A DNA stretch of 53,869 nucleotides from Lactiplantibacillus songbeiensis (GCF_005405125.1 NZ_BJDL01000016.1:1-53869), one strand, 5' to 3'. Shown: positions 8,317 through 16,439, counted from the stretch's first letter. Notes: a model not told the origin generated them from the letters alone. Translations and numbers: made by a program.

Positions 8317-8466
8317 TGCCACTCTGGTTGGCCCAGAATCGGCTGGAACGTGGTGGCCGCGTTTATGAGCCACAAGGGCGGTCTCATGCGGGCTTTGACT
8401 AACTCGAAAACCCGCCGACTAAGTCAAACGACACCACTGAGCCAATTCTGACCCGCCCGTCGTTAA
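8317..8466 (+). repeat. Intergenic repeat family A, copy A1 (plus orientation)
   Basis: About 150 bp. Landmarks are CACTCTGGTTGG, CAGAATCGGCTGGAACGTGG, a variable hairpin with ATGAG/CTCAT arms, a second hairpin with TTTGACT/AGTCAAA arms, CACCACTGAGCC and ATTCTGACCCGCCC. The outer arms (CAGAATCGGCT with AGCCAATTCTG) and the inner arms (GTGGTG with CACCAC) pair. It is followed 50 bp later by a minus-oriented relative (8516-8653). Non-coding. Confidence 0.9.
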
Positions 8467-8515
8467 CTAACCGGATAGTTATGAATTAATGATTGAATCC
8501 GTTATTTAGCCGAGA

Positions 8516-8675
8516 GGTTGGGTTCTAAAATGCTCAGCCGTGTCGTTGGCCTTAGTGCGAGTGGTTTGCTCGGACTTAGGCCAACGACAGTTTTGAAGAC
8601 CGAGCTTTGGCTTCAAAATGGCCCATGGCGTTCCAGCGTTTTAGAACCCAACCGGTAGGCGGCAAGTACAACAAA
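8516..8675 (-). repeat. Intergenic repeat family A, diverged subtype copy C1 (minus orientation)
   Basis: Perfect 15-bp outer stem (8516-8530 with 8639-8653), an inner stem with GTCGTTGGCCT and AGGCCAACGAC arms, and a TTTTGAAG/CTTCAAAA hairpin. The stretch ATGCTCAG...GTGTCGTT and the CGTTCCAGC end match copy A4 read in the same direction, so this is a diverged family A copy in minus orientation, paired with A1. Confidence 0.8.
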
Positions 8676-8721
8676 CACTGAAAGCTAACTCATTATTGAA
8701 AGTAAAAAGGAGTGTTTTAAT

Positions 8722-10023
8722 ATGGCGACCAATCAACATTTAGTCATCATTTCATTAGATGCCTTGGGTTTTCGCGACTTGCGAGAACACCAAGCTGAAT
8801 TACCAGTTTTGAATCAATTAATGACTGGTGGCGCCTGGGTTAAAGCTGTAACTGGGATTTATCCGACGCTAACTTACCCGTCCCATACTACGATTATTAC
8901 CGGTCAATATCCGAAGGTCCACGGTATCGTGAACAATACCAAGTTGCAACCCAAGCGACGCTCACCAGATTGGTATTGGTATCAAAAAGATGTTCAAGTG
9001 CCAACGTTATATGATTTAGCCCGCCAAAAGAAAATGACGACCGCGGCTTTTTTGTGGCCAGTGACTGCTGGCAGTAAGATTACATATAATTTAGCCGAAA
9101 TCTTTCCGAACCGCATTTGGACGAATCAAGTCTTGGTATCAATCAAGGCCAGTTCACCACTATTCTTACTGAAAATGAATCATAAATACGGCCATTTACG
9201 CAACGGGATTAAGCAACCGCAACTAGATGATTTTATCACTGCCTGTGCCGTCGATACGTTAGCGAATCAAAAGCCCAACTTAACGATGATTCATTTAGTT
9301 GATATGGATAGTATGCGCCATCGTTACGGTGTGCGTTCTAAAGAAGCAATGGCAGCCTTACATCGGTTGGATAAGCGCGTCGGTCAATTGATCCAAGCGA
9401 CTAAGACGGCCGGTACGTTTGCGGATACTAACTTTGTCATTTTAGGTGATCATTATCAGATCAACGTGACGCATATGATTCATTTGAATACGTTGTTTGC
9501 GCAAAAAGGTTGGCTGACGCCACGGCCAGATCAGACCTTTGAAGACGATTGGACGGTGATGGCGAAGACGGCGGATGGCTCGACTTACATTTATACGCAA
9601 GGGTTTGATCAGTTAGATGAACTAAAAGCGCTGATTGAACAAGTCGAAGGAGTCGAGACGGTGATTACGGGTGAAGCTGCTGCCAAACGCGGTGCTGATC
9701 CAGCTTGCGCGTTGATGGTGGAAGCTAAGGAAGGTTATTACTTCACCGATGAAAGTCGGCGACCATTAGTCGTTGAACCGGTACATCCGGCGACATTAGG
9801 ACAACCGGATCGCTATCATGGTGTCCATGGCTATGACCCAACTAAGCCAGATTATCAAACGACACTCCTCTTTAATGGCCCCGCAATTAAAGCTGGCGCG
9901 CGGATTGAAACGGCTAACTTAGTTGATGAAGCGCCGACATTTGCCAGATTGTTAGGGCTTAAATTCAAGGAGCCGTTACCTGGCCAGTGTCTAGATGGCG
10001 TCTTCAAGGAGGATTTGGAGTAG
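8722..10023 (+). CDS. Alkaline-phosphatase-superfamily phosphodiesterase/nucleotide pyrophosphatase
   Basis: A 433-residue cytoplasmic protein of the Phosphodiest (NPP) branch. Metal-binding Asp lies in ISLDALG (~residue 12) and the nucleophile Thr in YPTLTYPSHTT (~53-63). Further metal ligands are in MIHLVDMDSMRHRYG, LGDHYQ and HGVHGYDP, in the usual order of the family. Members cleave phosphodiester or pyrophosphate bonds in nucleotides or lipid headgroups; the substrate here is unknown. It has a good AAAGGAG site. Its stop directly abuts the ATG of the MFS gene, whose ribosome binding site lies inside this gene, so the two are translationally coupled. Confidence 0.85.
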   Translation: MATNQHLVIISLDALGFRDLREHQAELPVLNQLMTGGAWVKAVTGIYPTLTYPSHTTIITGQYPKVHGIVNNTKLQPKRRSPDWYWYQKDVQVPTLYDLARQKKMTTAAFLWPVTAGSKITYNLAEIFPNRIWTNQVLVSIKASSPLFLLKMNHKYGHLRNGIKQPQLDDFITACAVDTLANQKPNLTMIHLVDMDSMRHRYGVRSKEAMAALHRLDKRVGQLIQATKTAGTFADTNFVILGDHYQINVTHMIHLNTLFAQKGWLTPRPDQTFEDDWTVMAKTADGSTYIYTQGFDQLDELKALIEQVEGVETVITGEAAAKRGADPACALMVEAKEGYYFTDESRRPLVVEPVHPATLGQPDRYHGVHGYDPTKPDYQTTLLFNGPAIKAGARIETANLVDEAPTFARLLGLKFKEPLPGQCLDGVFKEDLE

Positions 10024-11271
10024 ATGAAGTTTAACAAGCAGCAGTGGAGTTGGATTTTTTATGATTGGGCCAACTCTGGCTACGGCATTATTGTCACCAC
10101 GGCGGTCTTGCCGGTTTATTTTAAGGCCATTGCCCAAAGTAACGGCGTTTCGCCCGCCAATGCGACGGCCTATTGGGGGTATGCCAATAGCTTCGGGACG
10201 TTGATCGTCTCGATTCTGGCACCGGTACTAGGGGCTTTAGCGGATTATCCTAAAGCCAAGAAACGGCTGTTGAATCTCTTTTCGATTGTCGGCATGGTGA
10301 TGACGCTAGGTTTAAGTATTGTGCCAACCACCGCTTGGAAGTGGCTACTAGCGGTCTATATTCTGTCGATTATTGGTTATTCGGGTGGCAATCTTTTCTA
10401 TGATAGTTTTCTGACTGATGTGGCGCCGGATAAGCAAATGGATCGGATTTCATCGTATGGCTATGGTTTTGGTTATCTCGGTGGGGTCTTAGCATTTATC
10501 TTATTCTTAGTGCTGCAACTGACGAGTGGCTTTGGGCTGTTGTCTAGTTACGGTGTGGCACGCTGGAGCTTTGGTTTAGCCGCAGCGTGGTGGGTGATCT
10601 TTTATATCCCGTTGTTACGCAATGTCCATCAAGTCTATGCGCTTAAGCCGAATGCCCATCCAGTCACGGATAGCTTTAAGCGGGTCTGGTTAACCTTGAA
10701 GCACATTCGTAAGTATCGAGCTGCGGCGTGGTTCTTAGTCGCTTATTTCTTCTATATTGATGGTGTTGATACGATCTTTACGATGGCCACCTCGATTGGG
10801 ATGGATATGGGAATTACAACCACGACTTTGATGATTGTCTTATTGGTCGTCCAACTAGTTGCCTTTCCGTTTTCACTGTTATACGGTTGGTTGGCGAACA
10901 AGACATCGACGCGCACGGGAATTCTGATTGGAATTGTCATTTATTTAGGAATCTGTCTGTACGCGTTACGATTGACTTCGGCGACTGATTTCTGGATTTT
11001 AGCGGTTTTAGTTGGGACGAGCCAAGGTGGGATTCAAGCCTTGAGCCGGTCATATTTTGGCCGTTTGATTCCAAAACAATCTGGTAGTGAGTTTTTTGGC
11101 TTCTACAATATTTTAGGTAAGTTTTCAGCGGTTATGGGGCCAGTTCTCGTGGGAATCGTCACACAAATGACAGGTAAATCCACGATTGGGGCGGCGTCAC
11201 TTAGTCTCCTATTTGTGATTGGGCTAGCGATTTTCTTAGCGCTCCCGCATTTAACAAGTAAACAAGTTTAA
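10024..11271 (+). CDS. MFS transporter, UMF1/Atg22-like family
   Basis: A 415-residue membrane protein with about 12 hydrophobic segments. The N-terminal WIFYDWANSGYG is the hallmark of the UMF1 (vacuole-effluxer, Atg22-like) MFS group, and GVLADY/GALADYPKAKKR matches the loop 2-3 motif. Substrates of bacterial members are not established. The ATG follows the previous stop without a gap (AAGGAGG at 10008-10014), so it forms an operon with the phosphodiesterase. A joint role, such as uptake or export of the phosphodiesterase substrate or product, is an inference. Confidence 0.85.
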   Translation: MKFNKQQWSWIFYDWANSGYGIIVTTAVLPVYFKAIAQSNGVSPANATAYWGYANSFGTLIVSILAPVLGALADYPKAKKRLLNLFSIVGMVMTLGLSIVPTTAWKWLLAVYILSIIGYSGGNLFYDSFLTDVAPDKQMDRISSYGYGFGYLGGVLAFILFLVLQLTSGFGLLSSYGVARWSFGLAAAWWVIFYIPLLRNVHQVYALKPNAHPVTDSFKRVWLTLKHIRKYRAAAWFLVAYFFYIDGVDTIFTMATSIGMDMGITTTTLMIVLLVVQLVAFPFSLLYGWLANKTSTRTGILIGIVIYLGICLYALRLTSATDFWILAVLVGTSQGGIQALSRSYFGRLIPKQSGSEFFGFYNILGKFSAVMGPVLVGIVTQMTGKSTIGAASLSLLFVIGLAIFLALPHLTSKQV

Positions 11272-11276
11272 GCACA

Positions 11277-11328
11277 AACGATTGATAATTATCTGGCAGT
11301 AATCCAGTGATTATCGATCGTTTTTTTT
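11277..11328 (+). terminator. Terminator of the phosphodiesterase-MFS operon
   Basis: A long stem (11277-11296 with 11304-11322) and a T8 run. Confidence 0.9.
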
Positions 11329-11427
11329 ATTTGGAATTTTCATGATCATTAACTTAAGTTGTGTTCAGCTTCGTTGGTCGGTAAGCGTATGCTACACTGA
11401 AATTACTAAGAAATGGAGGGGTAGCCG

Positions 11428-13251
11428 ATGCGTAAACTAAAATGGGGACTGATAGTCAGCTTATTAGTAGTGCTAGCTGTTTTAGGTTGGCGACCACTGA
11501 TTGGGCAGGCCGACTATACGATTAACCACTATGACATGCAGGTCAATGTCCAAAAGGATGGTAGTGCACAAGTCACACAAGCGATGACCTATGAATTTGA
11601 CGATAATTATCATGGGGTTTTTAATGTTCAAGATTTGCGGGGCATCCAAGGGGCCAAATTCGAACAAGTGACGACAAAATTAAATAATGGGCCGACGATT
11701 GAAGCTAAGGCAACCCAAAGCGGCCAGTCAAACACGTACCAATTGACTAAAACGAAGCAACAACTACGGGTGAAACTCTATCGAACGGTGCAAGATGATG
11801 ATCAGTTACGAGTGACGTATCGCTATCGGTTGTTAGGCGTCGTTACGAATTATGCCGATACCGCTGAGCTTAATTGGAAGATTATTGGTGCCGGTTGGGA
11901 TGGGCCGCTTAAGCATGTCCGGCTAATCATCCAGTTGCCGGCTACCCAAGTCACTAATTTGCAAGCCTGGACGCATGGTCCCTTAGCAGGGCAGACCAAA
12001 GTGGATAAAAAGGCTGGACGCGTCACGATGACGTTGCCACGCAATCCGGCTAACAGTTTTGTTGAAAGTCATTTACTGTTTCCGACCAGTGTGACATCGA
12101 CCAATCGACGGACGAGTCCGAAGAAACGAAAAGCTGCGGTTCAAAAGCAAGAAGCAGCCTTAGCTAAAGCCGCTAATCAAAAGCGCCAGCGTCAAGCTTG
12201 GTTGTTTAAGGCAGTTTATAGCGTGGCGGTAGCAATTTTCGGCTTAACCTTACTCGGCATCTGGTGGTGGTTGCGTCGGCATCCAGCGAACCAGCATCAG
12301 CGGCCCATCCCAATTAATCATTCTTTTGACGTTCCAACTGTGAAGCCAGCAGTTGCCCAATCCTTATGGCGGACGGCGTCACCGGACACGAAAGCCTTAT
12401 CAGCGGAAATCCTGCAAGCAACGGCGGATCATGAACTAAAGCTAACAGTGACGCCAACTAAACGGCAACCAGATGTGGCTTTAGTGCAATTAAAACCATT
12501 AAGTAATTCATTCTTGGCGCATTGTTTTAAAAAGGTGACGGCGACGGACACCTTGACCATCAAGGCGCTTAAAGCATTTGGCCAGCGAGACAAAAAGGGG
12601 CGATTGAATAGCTGGTTCTCGGCTTGGCAGGCAGAAATCGATGAACAAGTAGCGGTTTATCAAGATGCCACTAACTTTTCAATTCGCAATCACTGGGTCG
12701 GATTTAGTGTTGCTATCTTGATTTTGAGTCTTTTAGTGACCTTGAGCGGCCTACTTATTAGTTCCAAGACTGCGATGATAACTGGACTGGTGACGGTTGC
12801 CATTGCGATTGGCTTTACAAGCTTAGCCGTGATTAACTATCATCGTCTGACGATTAATACCGATGAGGGGTTAGCGTTGGTTAATCAGATCAATGGGTTT
12901 CAACGCATGTTGAAAGATATTGGACACTTCAATACCGCTGAGATTGGGGACCTCATCTTGTGGGAACAAATCCTGCCGTATGCAGCAGCGTTTGGTTTAG
13001 CCCAGCAAGTGACCGCTAAGTTAAAGGTGGACTTTGGAACCGTGGCATTAGAAACGGGGATTGGCGTTTACTACCCAATCTTCTTTGTTGGTAATAATGT
13101 CAACTTCGACTTATCTGGTGTCATTGGTAGTGGTTTTTCCAGCGCTTTAGACGCTGCCAGTAATGTCAGTTCTAGTTCCGGTGGCTCAGGTGGCTTTTCT
13201 GGCGGGAACTCCGGTGGGTTTGGTGGTGGCTCTGGCGGGGGTGCCTTTTAG
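11428..13251 (+). CDS. DUF2207 domain membrane protein
   Basis: A 607-residue protein. Signal/anchor at ~7-28, then an exported beta-rich DUF2207 domain (YTINHYDMQVNVQKDGSAQV onward to ~225). A basic Lys/Arg/Gln stretch precedes a membrane segment (~255-280). A cytoplasmic part follows, then two more membrane segments (~425-475), and a Gly/Ser/Phe-rich tail (GGSGGFSGGNSGG) at the C-terminus. The low-complexity tail is common in this family. No function is established. GGAGGGG precedes the ATG. A family B repeat begins 3 bp after the stop. Confidence 0.85.
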   Translation: MRKLKWGLIVSLLVVLAVLGWRPLIGQADYTINHYDMQVNVQKDGSAQVTQAMTYEFDDNYHGVFNVQDLRGIQGAKFEQVTTKLNNGPTIEAKATQSGQSNTYQLTKTKQQLRVKLYRTVQDDDQLRVTYRYRLLGVVTNYADTAELNWKIIGAGWDGPLKHVRLIIQLPATQVTNLQAWTHGPLAGQTKVDKKAGRVTMTLPRNPANSFVESHLLFPTSVTSTNRRTSPKKRKAAVQKQEAALAKAANQKRQRQAWLFKAVYSVAVAIFGLTLLGIWWWLRRHPANQHQRPIPINHSFDVPTVKPAVAQSLWRTASPDTKALSAEILQATADHELKLTVTPTKRQPDVALVQLKPLSNSFLAHCFKKVTATDTLTIKALKAFGQRDKKGRLNSWFSAWQAEIDEQVAVYQDATNFSIRNHWVGFSVAILILSLLVTLSGLLISSKTAMITGLVTVAIAIGFTSLAVINYHRLTINTDEGLALVNQINGFQRMLKDIGHFNTAEIGDLILWEQILPYAAAFGLAQQVTAKLKVDFGTVALETGIGVYYPIFFVGNNVNFDLSGVIGSGFSSALDAASNVSSSSGGSGGFSGGNSGGFGGGSGGGAF

Positions 13252-13253
13252 AA

Positions 13254-13376
13254 AGAGTGTGAAGTCCGACGGGTTGCCCCTGAGCATTGCCTAGCTAATC
13301 AATTATGCCGTGGGTTTTCGGCATGGTTGATTGGCGTAGCAAGCACAAGGGGCAGTCGGGCTGAACACGTTTCGGC
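13254..13376 (+). repeat. Intergenic repeat family B, copy B1
   Basis: About 120 bp starting directly after the DUF2207 stop. Landmarks are GAGTGTGAAGTCCGACGGG, GAGCATTGCCTAGC, a hairpin with ATGCCG/CGGCAT arms, GGCGTAGCAAGC and GCTGAACACGTTTCGG. Outer arms CCGAC/GTCGG and GCCCCT/AGGGGC pair. Non-coding. Confidence 0.9.
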
Positions 13377-13433
13377 AAAATAGTGGCACAGTGAAAAGAA
13401 CTTTACCCTTCGCTGAGACTGATTTATAAGGCT

Positions 13434-13493
13434 TTAGGCATGGTTGATTGGCGTAGCAGACACAAGGGGCAGTCGGGCTGAACACGTTTCGGT
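13434..13493 (+). repeat. Family B half copy (right arm only)
   Basis: Repeats only the right half of B1, from the GGCATGGTTGATTGGCGTAG part to the GAACACGTTTCGG end, 57 bp after B1. It is a partial duplication that cannot form the element's hairpin alone. Confidence 0.85.
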
Positions 13494-13541
13494 AAACTAG
13501 CACCAGCATCAACCCAATTCAGTAACTCACCTAACAAACAG

Positions 13542-13578
13542 GGCGGCTTTCAGTCAATAAACTGAAAATCGCTTTTTT
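13542..13578 (+). terminator. Terminator downstream of the family B copies
   Basis: About a 12-bp stem with one mismatch (13542-13554 with 13561-13572), then T7. Confidence 0.75.
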
Positions 13579-13707
13579 ATGACCCGTCGAAATCAAAAGC
13601 CTACACTTTTCTATTCCCATCCCCTTGCAGTTTTACCCAATTATCGGTAAGCTAGAAAGGATTGAAGGAAACCGCTTACATAAATTCAACAAGAATGGGT
13701 GATAACC

Positions 13708-14535
13708 ATGCCAGTCAAATTAATTGCCACAGATCTTGATGGCACGTTACTTGATAGTCACGGCAACTTAGATCAAGCGCGTTTTAAAAAAGTTTATACT
13801 GCTTTATGCGAAGCTGGGGTTCAATTGGTCATCGCTAGTGGTCGCCAAGCAATCGAGATGGCGGAACAATTCCAAGCGTATCCTGATTTATGGTTAGTCG
13901 GTAGTAACGGTGCTGAGACGATGCAACCACGGACTTCACTAATTGCCAGTACATTTGCGCCGGAAGTGGTGCGCCAGATTTTGACGATTCTGGCCGCTTA
14001 TCCGGAAGTTAAAGTGGCGATGTGTGGGTTTGAAACTATTTTTGTTAAGCAGACGACTAATCCGCGACTACTTGCACGGTTACAAAACTATTACTACGAC
14101 GTGGCGAAGGTGCATCGTTTGGCAGCGGTCAATGCAGCCATCGTGAAGTTTAATATCTTTTGTCCACCGGCGTTAACCGAACAGCTACAATATGAATTGA
14201 CGCCTAAGCTGGCGGGCTTAGCACAACCGATCGTTGGTGAAATTGGAAGCTTGGATTTAATTCAACCAGGTTTGGATAAAGGTAAAGCCGTGCGGACATT
14301 GAGTCGGCGACTAGGGATTACAGCCGATCAAATGGTTGCGTTTGGCGCTGGCGAAAATGACTTGACGTTGTTACAGCACGCCCATACGGGGATCGCCGTG
14401 CCCACTGCCCCAGCTTGGATTCAGGCGCAGGCCGATGCGATTATGGATACCACGCAGACGACTAGTGTCTTAGCTTATATCGAACGACGAATCTTGCCTC
14501 ACTTGAAAAAATCATTGGTATTTTCAGAAAATTAA
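13708..14535 (+). CDS. Cof-type HAD family phosphatase
   Basis: A 275-residue cytoplasmic HAD hydrolase of subclass IIB. Motif I is ATDLDGTLLD (nucleophile Asp9, acid Asp11), motif II VIASGR (~residue 43), motif III DKGKAV with the Lys. Motif IV reads FGAGENDLTLL where the family normally has FGDGxND: the first Asp, usually a Mg ligand, is Ala, while the second Asp is kept. Members dephosphorylate sugar phosphates or FMN-like compounds. The substrate is not predictable, and the motif IV change may lower activity. ATG 13708 is chosen over an in-frame GTG at 13699, since GGGTGA lies 5 bp before it. Confidence 0.85.
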   Translation: MPVKLIATDLDGTLLDSHGNLDQARFKKVYTALCEAGVQLVIASGRQAIEMAEQFQAYPDLWLVGSNGAETMQPRTSLIASTFAPEVVRQILTILAAYPEVKVAMCGFETIFVKQTTNPRLLARLQNYYYDVAKVHRLAAVNAAIVKFNIFCPPALTEQLQYELTPKLAGLAQPIVGEIGSLDLIQPGLDKGKAVRTLSRRLGITADQMVAFGAGENDLTLLQHAHTGIAVPTAPAWIQAQADAIMDTTQTTSVLAYIERRILPHLKKSLVFSEN

Positions 14536-14548
14536 CCACCGCTTTAGT

Positions 14549-14578
14549 TGCCAAAAGGGTTTCAAGCGTGCTACACTG
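14549..14578 (+). promoter_or_regulatory. Promoter of the ABC-F gene
   Basis: TTGCCA (14549-14554), 18-bp spacer, TACACT (14573-14578). It lies upstream of a terminator-like hairpin, so the ABC-F transcript carries that hairpin in its leader. Confidence 0.6.
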
Positions 14579-14586
14579 CATCTAGG

Positions 14587-14637
14587 ATGAAAAATCGGAT
14601 GGTCAACCGACCGAATGGGGTCAGTTGGCTTTTTTAG
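14587..14637 (+). CDS. Putative 16-codon leader peptide overlapping the attenuator
   Basis: ATG at 14587 opens a 16-codon frame (MKNRMVNRPNGVSWLF) that ends with TAG inside the T-run of the hairpin. The predicted transcription start is only a few bases before the ATG, so translation would be leaderless or nearly so. A ribosome stalled here would cover the 5' arm. Support is positional only; a chance ORF of this length is possible. Confidence 0.3.
   Translation: MKNRMVNRPNGVSWLF
14604..14635 (+). terminator. Intrinsic terminator in the ABC-F leader (candidate attenuator)
   Basis: A 9-bp stem with one G-T pair (14604-14612 with 14619-14627), then T6. Only 22 bp separate the T-run from the ABC-F ATG, too little for another promoter. 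It may also end HAD transcripts. Confidence 0.7.
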
Positions 14638-14657
14638 TGGAAAGATGAGGGAAATTA

Positions 14658-16280
14658 ATGCTAACCGTAAATAATGTCAGTATGCAGTTCTCAACGCGCA
14701 AACTCTATGATGATGTGAACCTAAAATTCACGCCGGGCAACTGCTACGGCGTCATTGGTGCTAACGGGGCCGGCAAGTCGACCTTCTTAAAAATCTTGGA
14801 AGGCAAACTCCAACCAACATCAGGGAACGTCTCTATGGGTCCCAATGAACGGATGTCTAGTTTGAACCAAAACCATTTCGCCTTTGAAGACGAAGAAGTC
14901 TTATCAACGGTCATTCAGGGCCATGAAAAGTTGTACAAGATCATGAAAGAAAAAGATGCCTTGTATGCTAAGCCAGACTTTAGTGATGCCGATGGAATTC
15001 GGGCCGCTGAACTAGAAGGTGACTTTGCTGAAATGGACGGCTGGAATGCCGAATCAGAAGCCGACCAAATGTTGCAAGCTTTAGGAATTGATGAAGCGAT
15101 GCAACACAAAAAGATGAGTGAACTGACGGAACCACAAAAGGTTAAAGTCTTATTAGGCCAAGCGTTATTTGGTAATCCTGACGTGTTACTTTTGGACGAA
15201 CCGACCAACGGGTTAGACGTGCAATCAATTAGCTGGTTAGAGAACTTTTTAGCCGACTATGATAAGACGGTCATCGTCGTTTCTCATGACCGTCATTTCT
15301 TGAACCAAGTCTGTACCCATATGTGTGATGTTGACTTTGGTAAGATTACGTTGTTTGTCGGTAACTATGATTTCTGGATGGAATCAAGCCAATTAGCTGC
15401 TAAGTTACAGGCTAACGCGAATGCTAAGAAGACGGAACAAATCAAAGAGTTGCAAGAATTCGTGGCGCGGTTTAGTGCCAATGCTTCGAAGTCTAAGCAA
15501 GCAACCTCACGTAAAAAGCAATTGGAAAAGATCACTTTGGATGACATCAAGCCATCGTCACGGAAATATCCCTTCATCAAGTTTACGCCGGATCGTGAAA
15601 TCGGGAATGACTTGGTCAAAGTGGAAAATGTGTCGAAGACGATTGATGGCGTGAAGATTTTAGATAATATCAGTTTTACGTTACGGCCCAACGAAAAGAC
15701 TGCATTGATTAGTCGTAGTGATTTAGCCACGACCACATTAATGCAAATTATTGCGGGCGCAATTGAACCCGATTCTGGGAGTGTGACTTGGGGGCAAACC
15801 ACGTCACGGACGTACTTACCACGAGATATTAACGATGAATTCACTAACGCAGATCTAACGATTATCGACTGGTTACGGCAATACGCACCAAAAGAAGAGA
15901 GCGATAATACCTTCCTGCGGGGCTTCTTAGGTAAAATGTTATTCTCCGGTGAAGATGTGACTCGGAAAATCAACGTCTTATCAGGGGGCGAAAAAGTCCG
16001 GGGAATGTTGTCTAAGATGATGCTTAGCCGGGCCAATGTCTTACTATTGGACGACCCCACGAACCATTTGGACTTGGAATCAATCACGGCTTTGAATGAC
16101 AGCTTGATTGACTTTAAAGGCGCCATCGTCTTCACGTCCCATGACCACGAATTTATCCAAACGATTGCGGACCATATCGTTGAAGTCAGTGCTAAGGGTG
16201 TCGTTGACCGTGGCGATACGACTTATGATGAATATTTGGCTCACGAAGCAACGCAGGGACGCGTTCAGGATCTGTATTAA
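14658..16280 (+). CDS. ABC-F family ATPase (YkpA/YbiT-like), one nucleotide site degenerate
   Basis: A 540-residue soluble protein with two ABC domains and no membrane segments, the ABC-F layout of ribosome-acting ATPases. NBD1 has an intact Walker A (GANGAGKST, Lys40) and Walker B (LLLDEPTNGLD), but its signature reads LTEPQ instead of LSGGQ (~residue 155). NBD2 has an intact signature (LSGGE, ~440), but its Walker A reads ISRSDLATTTL (~349), without the Gly and Lys of the P-loop, and its Walker B is LLLDDPTNHLD. Both changed NBD faces form the same composite ATP site, so one site is intact and the other lost. The ~80-residue inter-domain linker rich in Lys fits ABC-F. Housekeeping translation factor or antibiotic-protection role cannot be told apart. 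GAGGG precedes the ATG. Confidence 0.9.
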   Translation: MLTVNNVSMQFSTRKLYDDVNLKFTPGNCYGVIGANGAGKSTFLKILEGKLQPTSGNVSMGPNERMSSLNQNHFAFEDEEVLSTVIQGHEKLYKIMKEKDALYAKPDFSDADGIRAAELEGDFAEMDGWNAESEADQMLQALGIDEAMQHKKMSELTEPQKVKVLLGQALFGNPDVLLLDEPTNGLDVQSISWLENFLADYDKTVIVVSHDRHFLNQVCTHMCDVDFGKITLFVGNYDFWMESSQLAAKLQANANAKKTEQIKELQEFVARFSANASKSKQATSRKKQLEKITLDDIKPSSRKYPFIKFTPDREIGNDLVKVENVSKTIDGVKILDNISFTLRPNEKTALISRSDLATTTLMQIIAGAIEPDSGSVTWGQTTSRTYLPRDINDEFTNADLTIIDWLRQYAPKEESDNTFLRGFLGKMLFSGEDVTRKINVLSGGEKVRGMLSKMMLSRANVLLLDDPTNHLDLESITALNDSLIDFKGAIVFTSHDHEFIQTIADHIVEVSAKGVVDRGDTTYDEYLAHEATQGRVQDLY

Positions 16281-16401
16281 GAGTGTGAGGTCCGACGGGT
16301 TGTGCCTGAGCATTGCCTAGCTAGGCAATTGTGTCAGTGGTTTTCTGACATGGTTGGCTAGCGTAGCAAGCGGAGGGGGCAGTCGGGCCGAACACGTTTC
16401 A
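16281..16401 (+). repeat. Intergenic repeat family B, copy B2
   Basis: Begins at the base after the ABC-F stop. Same landmarks as B1; the central hairpin arms are TGTCAG/CTGACA and the outer arms CCGAC/GTCGG. Confidence 0.9.
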
Positions 16402-16439
16402 GCTCGTAACCTAAACAAACAAAATCACCAGCACCACCG

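Noticed and set aside
8317-8675. CRISPR array or IS element
   Set aside because: Copies are far apart, unequal, without spacers of constant length, and no transposase or cas gene is present.
15365-16135. A 256-codon minus-strand frame inside the ABC-F gene
   Set aside because: Antisense shadow of a clear coding frame; no domain, no RBS.
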